The notes under the pieces: model-generated
What the model was told of the DNA's origin: nothing
The model's database searches: none
The model's input: the letters and a program-made list of their open reading frames with translations, nothing else
Assembly: GCA_000697665.1 (NCBI GenBank)
Contig: KL197721.1
Location: 1,033,992-1,054,534, forward strand
Source of the DNA: Jaapia argillacea MUCL 33604
Taxonomy: Eukaryota > Basidiomycota > Agaricomycetes > Jaapiales > Jaapiaceae
DNA length: 20,543 nucleotides
Direction of reading: 5' to 3'
Part shown: piece by piece, positions 11,506 through 20,090 of the stretch
How the letters are laid out: every line of letters begins with the position of its first letter
Position numbering within the stretch: position 1 is the first letter of the stretch
Made by a program: the position numbers and the translations under genes

Positions 11506-11870
11506 ATGGCACATCCTAGCTCATATCCAGAAACCTTTCAGCTGTATCTCAATCATCGACCTCATTTGGTGTTTCGAGCTCAAGAGACGTTGAGATCATT
11601 TCCTCAGTCCTTCCCTTCAATGGATCACTTCTACCAGTGGATTACTTGGGCAAACGAACTGAAGGTATGAGTCAATTCATAGTCCTCACAGTCATCCCTC
11701 TCACATGAACATAGAATGAGCATACTTGCCATGAGAGTGCCATTCGCTCCTTCCTCATGCCCGTTCCTGTTGAATCATTTGATTGGCAGGGATATGTGAA
11801 TCAGGTGGATGCCTGGTTCACAGAATACCATCGCCTGGAGGAGCAAGAGCACGAGAATATGGGAGAATAG
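11506..11870 (+). CDS. Small intact two-exon protein, 104 residues
   Basis: Exon 1 is 11506-11664 (53 codons) and exon 2 is 11715-11870 (51 codons plus TAG). They are separated by a 50-bp GT-AG intron in phase 0 with a GTATGA donor and a CATAG acceptor. ATG 11506 is the first in frame in a TTCATGG context. The product has no signal peptide, membrane helix or cysteine motif. It is rich in aromatic residues (Phe, Tyr, Trp) in both exons and ends in an acidic tail (LEEQEHENMGE). I do not recognise the family. Unlike every larger gene in the window it has no premature stop or frameshift, but its short length alone could explain that. It is divergent from the 9051-11356 gene and upstream of the Tet-like gene on the same strand. 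Confidence 0.6.
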
Positions 11871-12372
11871 ATGTTAGAGCAACCGGGAGCGGCCCTGTGA
11901 GTCAGCTGGAGGAGTGATACTGGGTCGGTTATGCATAGATTAGATGTTCATTAGCACATCCCATGCGATTCAATATTATGACTAGCTGAGATTAGAAATA
12001 TTTTGGTTGTCTGCCTCTATTCATCTCTGGTTTGAAGGTATGCAGAACATTCACATATACACACTCTTAGTGTATTGGACAAGAATGGTGTTCAACGACT
12101 TGAATGGTCTTGAGGACTGCGTATCCTAATTGTGGACACCGTCAGCACGTGAACTTTACTGACCTGTTCCTGAGTCACATCGTCAGTGACACATTGAACT
12201 CTCAATATCAACAAACCTACAATGAGCCTGGAAGATGATCTCTCTAGCTTTGAACCCTTGGTTTACACCGAGATTCTCTCCTCCTATCTGTTGGATCGTT
12301 TCAAGGAGAGGGTGGAAATTCAACGAGGATTGCAAGACCCCACAACTCAAACAACTCCTCCCCTCAAGCTCA
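11871..12372. other. Intergenic region upstream of the Tet-like gene
   Basis: About 500 bp with no convincing exon. Short open frames start at 12222 and 12235. The frame from 12235 is in phase with the Tet-like first exon, so the N-terminus of that protein could extend upstream of the ATG chosen at 12373. The rest presumably holds the 3' untranslated region of the small gene and the promoter of the next. No repeat was noticed. Confidence 0.4.
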
Positions 12373-13527
12373 ATGTCGAAATTGTTTGCAAATGTGAATA
12401 CATTTTCAAAGAAATTTTCTACACATACTCTAACAATGGTATGTGTTTCGCCCATCCCTTCATTGTACAACTTAAACAGGTACACGTAGTGGGGGTGACC
12501 TGGGACGTGGAGAGATGTGGGGACAGGATTGGCAAGAGGCCTTCAGGACTGAATGAGAAGACTGAGGCAGCCATTGCAAAGGAATACCCTCCCATTTCCT
12601 ACCCAGGAATGACGACTGTGCAAACCAAACCACTCACGGTGGTGGATATGAACAACAAGATCATCCTCTGGTATCTTCCCAAGATCCTTTCTCCGAAACG
12701 GCGGGTGAGTCTCACCCTGCACTCCATATTCATTAATCACCTGTAACTTCTGCTGGATTCAAAGGGCATTATGTGGGAGTCGACGAAACACCTGGATGCT
12801 CTACTCTGCAACAACTATCTCACAGGCTCTCAAGGGAAGGGATGGCGAATCAACCACACTCTGTTCAGAAGCCCCTCCTCTTGTGAAGTCCATCCAGGGT
12901 TCTTGAATCTGTCCCCAGCATGGTTCCACCAGGGACATCAGGTGAGTGATTCTACCCCTCATCTCACCCTGGAATGTAAGTGCTAAATCATCTAAAGTCA
13001 CGAACAGACTCCCTGCATGTGTCTGCATCCCTGCAGGCAGGGTCCCGCACTCCCAGCGTCAATGCATGGCTGAGGGATTTCTACCAGAGCAGTGCTTTGA
13101 TGAGTGCAATTTTGAGAGTCATCCACCTGAAGCTGTATGATGCAGGAAGGTTAGCCTTGACCAGGCTGATGTTGGAGGACGAGGAGGTCTGGGATGTTCT
13201 CAAAGTGTGGCCATCTGTCTACAGTGTGATGTCGGTCATTTCTAATCGCCTCACTCCACCACACTGGGGTACACAATCTCAGGCATCATGGTACGATCTT
13301 CTTGCAACTGTCGGACTGTATCCTGATGCAGTCATGGAATTACCTGGACTTGGGCTGAGGTTGAGCTATATGTCAGGACGGTTGTGGGGTTTGCTGGGAT
13401 ACTCCTTTGTCACTGTGTGCCCGCCAATGATGGTGATCGAATTTGCTACGTCTACTATATGAGGGACAAGGTCCATGAGAGGGAGGATGTTGGGGCCCCT
13501 TCCTGGATGACATTGGATTTCTATTAA
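12373..13527 (+). pseudogene. Tet/JBP-like 2OG-Fe(II) oxygenase, inactivated
   Basis: Exons 12373-12438, 12480-12704, 12765-12941 and 12998-13527 join in phase 0 across introns of 41, 60 and 56 bp, for about 332 residues after one base is allowed for. Landmarks I associate with the agaricomycete Tet-like oxygenase family are present in order: IILWYLPKILSP near the end of exon 2, LNLSPAWFHQGH at the end of exon 3, then SVISNRLTPPH, WYDLL, MELPGLGLRL and, in another frame, RICYVYYMRDKVHER. Active members should oxidise 5-methylcytosine in DNA using Fe(II) and 2-oxoglutarate in the nucleus. Two lesions stand out: the iron-binding HxD site reads His-Trp-Gly (13262-13270), and about one base is missing near 13376, shifting the frame just before the second-histidine region (His codon 13411-13413). 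Stop TAA is at 13525-13527. The KDZ transposase follows immediately on the same strand. Family assignment is by motif recall. Confidence 0.75.
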
Positions 13528-13682
13528 TTGTATATACTCATCCCAATGTCTTGTGCCTTTGAATGTGAACATTGATCCCAACTACTTGTAACATCCGTGA
13601 CACCACTGCACACGTGTTGGCTCCTCTACTTTATTGCATCATGTCTCTCTGATGAAGGCTCACAAAGCAAAGTCCAGTCAAG

Positions 13683-16558
13683 ATGTATCAGGAAAAGGAG
13701 ACATCTAGGGGTACTAAGCTGATAGGAATTGCTCTCACGAGGGGACAGGAGACTCTGAGTAGGCCTTCTACCCTGAAGACAGTGTTTGACCCACTGGAGT
13801 ACCCAGAGTTTCAACGAGAGGACATTGAACCCTTGGCATTACTGAAAGCAAAGGTCAGTGACCCCTATCCATAGAATGAAGTCGTCTCACACCTCCTAGT
13901 CTCAACAAGACTATCTTAGGGATTGGATCCCATACCGAGATGAGCATCTCAATCATCTACTTGCTCGAGAAGCCCCTCTGGGGGAATGTCTCTGCGAGTG
14001 TAGCAGGGAGGGATCCTGGAGATGCAAATCTTGCTGGGGACAACCACTGTTCTGTTACGACTGCATTTGAAGGTCCCATTTTTGAATTCTGTTTCATAGG
14101 GTTGAGAGATGGGGTGGCGAGGGATACTTTGCACCATCATGGCTGTCTGAGGCAGGAATACGCCTACATTTAGGCCATAGTGGCAAACCTTGCCCAAGCA
14201 TGAACAATACCAACATCAGTGGTCAGGGAACAGAGGAGGAGAATAGCGATTTTGAAGACATCCCTTTTCTAGGGACCTTTGGAGGTATTTGACATATGTT
14301 TATTGTGGACTCCAGCGGCATGCATTCCCTACCTGTCGTCTTTTGTGGTTGCCACAATACATTGCGACCGGACCTCCAGCTCCTGGATATGGGTTTGTTC
14401 CTACAAGGAACACCTCAGGATCACAATTGATCATAAACCAGTGGGTAAAGCTGAAATATATCCACACGCCTTACCTCACATTTTGCAGAAATCGACTTGT
14501 CACAACCACAAAGCGGTGAATCAGGCAAACTTGGACTGTCACAACTTGGATGCTACAGGTATTGGGGCAACAGTATGTGCAAGACATGGCTGCTTCGCTC
14601 CCCATTGTGCAGTTGATTTTCAAAAGGGAGAGAGGCGAGTCTTATGATTGTCGGTTGGTCACAGGTCCTGATCATCCCCTAGACAAATGAACATGGATTA
14701 TTTGTTGACTCAGGCCGTTGTCTTAACAGTCGGAATACTCCGACTCATCATGGTCTTGTATGATGTAATGTGCCAGTATCACATCAACCTGCGAAAGTGA
14801 ATTCAAGAGAGCCATCATTTATCTGATGCTTGGCCCTCAGGAATCACAATGAAGAAGGGCATTGGGCTGTTCCATGTTCATGGACATCAGAACAGCTGCA
14901 CCCCAAGGTTCTCACCAGACTATATTGTAGGAGCCAGCATGATCAATGGAGAAATTGTGGAGACAACATGGCGACCGCTTGACGAGATTGCAGGATGCAC
15001 ATGGACAGTGACAACATCTCATCGAGAGGAGACACTGAATGACCACATGGGCTTCTGGAATTTCATGAAATTTGTCAATATGAGTGAGTATAGACTTTTC
15101 ACTAATGGTCAAATCCTGATCTTCCCTAGCCTCATCCATCTGCAGGAAGTTGAAGGCGGCTTGTGAAGGGGTGGGGTCAAGCACAGAGGCATTCGAAGAT
15201 TTGGATGCCAGGATAGGTGATGAGATCAGAAAGGAATGGCTGGAGCAGGAGCAAGACACATACCGAAGAAGATTGGATGACCCTTCAGTGATGGATATAT
15301 TTGATGTCTCATCAGCCAAAGGTGAGGTCATTCACCCTCCAGACAGTCCAGTCACAAACCCTATCATATCGTGTGGAAAGAAGGAAGTGCAACTTGAGCT
15401 AATGACCGCTGAGCAGCCGATGGGTCTGGTCTGTGGAACCATTGCTTGGCTCATCGAGGGGTTCAAACTACAGGAGTCACAGTCCATTGCCACGTTTAGT
15501 TGCAGAATGCTGGCTGATAATGCAACAGGCTGGACCTCGTGTCCTTCATCCGTCAGCTGGGCAAGAAACCCTCCCTCGAGGACAGGCTCGAGCATGACAT
15601 TCATGAATATTGCCTGGGGGCTCTGACTTACCTTGGGCACTCCATGGACTCTACACGTTCTGATGGTGGGGCGACTATCAACACCAATATTGATAAGTTC
15701 AACATCATGGAGGATGACGACCCAACGGAGTTTTTGGGGCGATACATTGATCCTGAGGAGTCATCTCCTGTGGAACAAGCCGTACTTCCATTGCCATCCA
15801 GTATGGGATTGGACGAGTGTAAGAGGAGGAAGATTGGGAAACTCGCTGAGCTCGAATTGCAACTTCGAATAGGCCAGGCTAATGACGCACTCCATGAGAT
15901 TAGAATTGCCCTGGGACACAAATCATTTCTATTCCGGACAAAGGTACGGCCAGGTAGATCTCAGAAGAAGACCCATGCTTGGTGAGAAGTAACGACAGTG
16001 GAGGACGCCGTAAAACGGCACGCCAGGGTTTATGTTGCATGTCAACAGGCAATGGTTCTCCTTGGAGCCAATCAGGACATATTGGATCGTTTCCAGGTTC
16101 TGCCAAAGGAGCAGATGAAGGCGGAGACATTTGTGATTGACCCAGGAATGTATGGCCAGCGTTACACAAGGCTTGCATGGTTCTGGTCTCTGGACGTAAA
16201 TAAAGTGGATGATCCTTACATGGTGGAATGTAAGTCAATCCCCAACATATTGAATCCAGCACTCGCTCACCATTGATCAGTCACAAGGGTCCATTGGTTG
16301 AGAGCAAAGTGCAAATGGGATAGGTGGCAGGAAGAAGCAACCATTCTTTACCACGAGATCAACTGGACTATCCAGTGGTTCAAAAATCAATCCAGAATCT
16401 GGCTGGGGCGAATGACCAGCAGTGGAGGTTCTGATCAGCAGGGGAAACGATGCTATGCAGCTAAGCAGGCTGCAATGTGGCAGAAAATGGCAGAAAATGG
16501 TGAGACTGCATTTGAGGCAGTTTGCAGTGACTTTCCAGCAATTAGGGGATGGAAATAA
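13683..16558 (+). pseudogene. KDZ (Kyakuja-Dileera-Zisupton) transposase with CxC2-type cysteine cluster, degraded
   Basis: A first exon (about 13683-13853) joins across a 46-bp intron to an exon starting at 13900. It encodes WIPYRDEHLNHLL and then cysteine pairs (13987-14064) typical of the CxC2 domain, followed by HRVERW, LHLGHSGKPCP and SSGMHSLPVVFCGC. Next come CHNHKAVNQAN, CARHGC, FQKGER, YDVMCQYHINL (Asp codon 14762-14764), GIGLFHVHGHQNSC, GEIVETTW (Glu codons 14951 and 14960), TTSHREETLNDHMG, GQANDALHEIR, LAWFWSLDV and VHWLRAK, in the order expected for KDZ transposases. Later introns are 15084-15129 and 16230-16280 (51 bp). Stop TAA is 16556-16558. Lesions: TGA at 14068, 14083, 14290, 14798 and 15983; frame changes near 14390, 14640-14680 and 15530; and an apparent internal deletion around 14400-14490 where about 200 residues of the core are absent. 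DNA cut-and-paste by this copy is therefore very unlikely. Confidence 0.88.
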
Positions 16559-16689
16559 TCATTTGAATGTTGTATATAAGATTTAGCTCATCTTGTTATC
16601 CCTCCAACACACACCGACTTGTATGACATGGTGCAACGTTTGGCCCATGGTTCGTTGTTAGGCTCTAAGCCAATTCAAAAGGTCCTGAG
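16559..16689. other. 3' flank of the KDZ gene
   Basis: A short non-coding stretch between the transposase stop codon and the start of the repeat block. It presumably holds the 3' untranslated region. No terminal inverted repeat or target-site duplication was recognised. Confidence 0.35.
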
Positions 16690-17620
16690 CTGTGAGCAGA
16701 CTTCATGTGTGGAAGTTCCCCCTGAAGTGGCATCTCTGCCTCGGAATATCTACCTTCAATATTGTGCCTTGGAAACTCCCAATCACCATGTCTGCTTCGG
16801 AATGTCTGCCTCAGAAACTCCACTTCTGCAAGTCCGCTTCAGAAAGAACCCCTGACACGGCATGCTCCAGGCACAGCGTCCGGTACAGTGTTTTGAATTG
16901 CAGCAAATGCTGCAGAATGTCACACTTGGAAACTCCTCGGAAACTCTGCCTCAGAACCTACAAACAGCGGGCCACGGCAATGCAAGTTCGTCTGGATTCC
17001 CTTCACTCTGCCTGATAATATTATCTATCTGATACCACGTCAGCTGTTTTGGAGGGAAGTGCAAATATGGTCACGGTTCGATCATCCCCATATCTTGCCC
17101 CTGCTTGGCTTTGCACAATTTGGTGATTCCCAATTCTTTTTGATTTCCCCCTGCCTCCAAACCTCGGTGATGGAAGTTCTGCCAGAGGTTTTGAGGCAGA
17201 GTTTCTGAGGCGGCAACTCTGACACAGCATGCTCCAGGCACTGTGTCCGGTGCAGTGTTTTGAATCGCAGCAAATGCCTCGGAATGTGATACTTGGAGAC
17301 TCCTGGGAACCTGCGCATCGGAAACACCGCATTGGAAACTCCGCCTCGGAAACTCTGCGATGGAAGTTCCGCCTCACATGGGAGCAGTGTTTTTAATTGC
17401 AATGTTTCTGTGCGACTTCATAGGTCCAAATACAAATCATTTATTGCTATCAGGGACTTCTGAGGTCAAAGGAACAAGACAGTCTGCTGATACAGTGGGC
17501 AAGCCAGGCCCAGTGATGGGCGGACCCTTTGAGACGGAACCTCCGTGGCAGCACTTCCGAGGTGGAGTTTCCAGACAACTGCAGACAACTGAATTCACAG
17601 GAGTGTTTACAGCTCCAAAG
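16690..17620. repeat. Repeat block right of the KDZ gene: short CGGAA-type motifs and a ~367-bp duplication
   Basis: Short motifs such as GGAAACTC, GCCTCGGAA and GGAAGTTCCGCCTC recur dozens of times. A longer unit is present twice: CATGCTCCAGGCAC starts at 16861 and again at 17228, followed in both by a GTGTTTTGAATYGCAGCAAATG stretch and a cluster of GGAAACTCC words, an offset of 367 bp over roughly 110 bp of good similarity. CGGAATGTCTGC (16798-16809) is the exact reverse complement of GCAGACATTCCG at 3430-3441 in the left repeat block. In contrast, CTTCCGAGGTGGAGTTTCC near 17565 and ACAGGAGTGT near 17597 match left-block phrases (near 3870 and 3775) in the same orientation. Open frames in this block are repeat shadows. 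Confidence 0.75.
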
Positions 17621-17819
17621 ATCCATGATTCCCTCCTGTCAGCAAATTTTGGGACAAAAGCAGCAAGACAGTGGCAATTGCATTTAGCGAGCCAGCCCCA
17701 AAATGGATAGGAGCAATCTCGGGGCTTGGAATTCCCGCGAGAACTTCCTGCGACCTCTGCATCCTTCCACACACATCTTCACCACATCATACTTTAGTTT
17801 CTCATCCAATACTGTCGAA

Positions 17820-19206
17820 ATGCCCAGGCCTATTCCTGCGTTCAAGGCGGACCTTCTTTCCACCCAAGTTAGCTATGCTGTTCAGAGGTTGGAGTACCAT
17901 CTCTATACTGCTCTCAAGGCACTCAGAAGAAGGAGTGATCGCAAGATGCTCAGCTCACAATTCGCTTGAGCACGAGCCTTTGATATGGAGCTGGTTTGTG
18001 ATCTCTTTTCTTGAATACAATTCCCGCACAATGGCGCCATCTTACCATCGACTAGGCTCCTGTGTATTGGTTGTTGGGCATGTCCTATGTTTCTGGACAC
18101 CTGCGGCATTCTGCTTTGATTCAAGCCATGTGGACCGAACTGCAGCAAGCAAGTCATCGCTTCCATGAGATTAACCTGTCAGGGTATCATCCAACTCCTG
18201 TGGACGATGACCCCCTGCCCAAATGGTGGCTCGCTGCAGATCCTCGCCAGGGTGTTGCTCAATTCTGTGAAATGTTTCTGCCAGTTGACCTTGATGAACA
18301 AAAGGTGAGCTGTCCCTCCCACTTGGGTCAGGGCTGATCCTCCCCCATAGAAACCGCCCATTAGCAAGGAGGCTGAGCTCTGCGACTTCCAGAACCTTGT
18401 CAACCTTTATCGCCACTTAATTCTGAAAGTACGTTGCTTTCGTCACACCATATCCATTCCTAACGGCAAGTTACAGGAACTTCAACACGATGCAGTGGAG
18501 GACGACACCAATTCAGATCCGGATGACACCGATTCAGATCCAGAAGACACAGTGGATCAGCTCGACTCTGATGAACCTATGGAGGAGTCCAATCCCACTC
18601 CACCTCCTTTGAGAGCTGATGGAGAAGTTGATGTTCTGGTGAGTCCATGTCAAGCTTCATAAAACGCGCCCCGCTCATGACGTTACAGTCGGATGGACGA
18701 AGTAGTACATCTTCATCCTCGTCAAATTCAGACAAAGTGCAGGTTTTTGTACGTACATTGCAAAGTCTGTGGAATCTAGTGCACTCATCTTACAGCAGTC
18801 AATTCATGGGGCGGGATCTCCTTCTCCATCGAAGGTGGGCAGGGCAGCAGAGTCGTCAGTGAGTCGATAGCACCTTTTATCAATGATCTCTCACTCATTC
18901 ACTAACAGTCTAATAATGGGTCCGATGGATCTCCGTCCCCATCTTTGCCAGGTGGACCTGGGGAAAAACAAGTGAGTTGACCTGACCTTCTCAAAATATC
19001 TTTAACTCAGCCCTCCATAAGCCCAACAATGCAACAAATCTGTATCCAGTTAGTATCTCCTCACTTTCTGGCTCTCCCCTCCTCTCAATTCCTACTACTA
19101 GGCGGACAGAGTCCTTGATGATGCATGGGATGTGGCGCTTGGTGTCCTCCAGGTACTGTTTTCCCATCTTCCATTACATTCCCTGACACAACCACAGTTT
19201 ATCTGA
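17820..19206 (+). pseudogene. Ten-exon gene with Ser/Pro/Asp-rich tail, one TGA stop
   Basis: Exons are 17820-17993, 18056-18304, 18351-18428, 18477-18638, 18689-18742, 18796-18858, 18909-18971, 19022-19048, 19102-19152 and 19198-19206. Every exon length is a multiple of three and every intron (45-62 bp) is phase 0, giving 310 codons. The N-terminal ~140 residues are helical and globular (VSYAVQRLEYHLYTALKAL; APVYWLLGMSYVSGHLRHSA). The middle is acidic (repeated DTNSDPDD and DTDSDPED), and the tail consists of very short Ser/Gly/Pro exons. TGA at 17967-17969 interrupts exon 1 and fits a former CGA. The 62-bp intron 17994-18055 has a weak GTTTGT donor; reading through it instead would need two frameshifts. 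No function is recognised. The last two exons are the least certain. Confidence 0.6.
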
Positions 19207-19279
19207 CATCCCACAGCCCATTCAGCCAAATTACCAGCTACTAACAGTCAACCGACATTACAATAAGAGTGATACTAAC
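19207..19279. other. 3' flank of the Ser/Pro-rich gene
   Basis: Non-coding spacer after the proposed stop. An alternative acceptor at 19216 would extend the previous gene in an open frame to about 19393, but that extension runs into the GCCGACATTGGCC repeat and reads as unlikely protein. Confidence 0.3.
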
Positions 19280-20090
19280 GAGCCAGCCGACATTGGCCGA
19301 CATGGCATGGGCGCCCAATGTTCATTGGTCAGCCGACATTACATTCATATCTGGTCGGCCGACCTTGATTGCTGCAGCTCGGAAAAGGGTTGGTAGTGTT
19401 GATAATGAGACAGCCGACATTGGCCAGCATCAAGTGGCTGGGTGATATTGAATCACTATCCATTTGGGCGCCCATAGCACTTATTGTTGTGCAGCCAACA
19501 CAGGAATCAGCCATTCAATTTGTGGTGATACATGGTCAAGAACAGCATCCGTATTTGATGCCACAATGCCTAGGATGCAGGCTACATGTATACCATCACC
19601 CATCCAAAGCAATGAAGGCTTCTGGTTGGAGAATCATCATCTAGTGGTAGAGGAAATGGCTATTTGATGTCTTGTGATAATTCAGGGCGCTGATAGTATC
19701 CCCATGCAATTAGGCACCATCCGCAATATGTGAGGGCGCCGATGGTAATTAGTTTGGATCTAACAGCTTCTTGGGCGCGGATTCATGATTCAAGCTTATG
19801 TATATGTTGAAAATGTTTGTTCATCACCGAATATGCTCTTATTTGTGTATGGAATCCCAAGGCGCGATTTGGTTCCCTGAATTCTTTGAAGTTCAATTAT
19901 ACTTTGCTGAGAAGAGGCGCGCATAGGCATGGCATAAAACATGGCATTCATCATAAGACATATCTATCTTGGGAACATGGAAACGTAAGCATGAAGGACA
20001 TGCAGGGATATACAGTAACTAAGAATACAATAACGGTGAGGCGCCCAAAGACCAACCAGTAATTGCACAGAAGGAGAAGGCGCCTTAGGG
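19280..20090. repeat. Second array: GCCGACATTGGCC words and spaced GGCGC(C) cores
   Basis: AGCCGACATT occurs near 19287, 19332 and 19412, the first and last continuing as GGCC. Two copies of the palindrome-like TGGGCGCCCA lie near 19308 and 19467. GGCGC cores then follow near 19686, 19735, 19774, 19861, 19916, 20040 and 20079, with gaps that are roughly one, two or three times ~41 bp. The spacers are AT-rich and show no coding frame with splice support. It looks like a more degraded counterpart of the left GGGCCC array but with a different core. Confidence 0.5.

Noticed and set aside
12222-12746. A 174-codon open frame taken as one exon
   Set aside because: It runs through a good 41-bp intron (12439-12479). 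The spliced model starting at 12373 joins in phase and better fits the Tet-like N-terminal region.
17021-17772. Minus-strand open frames of 106-118 codons
   Set aside because: They lie in the CGGAA-type repeat block and follow the repeats.
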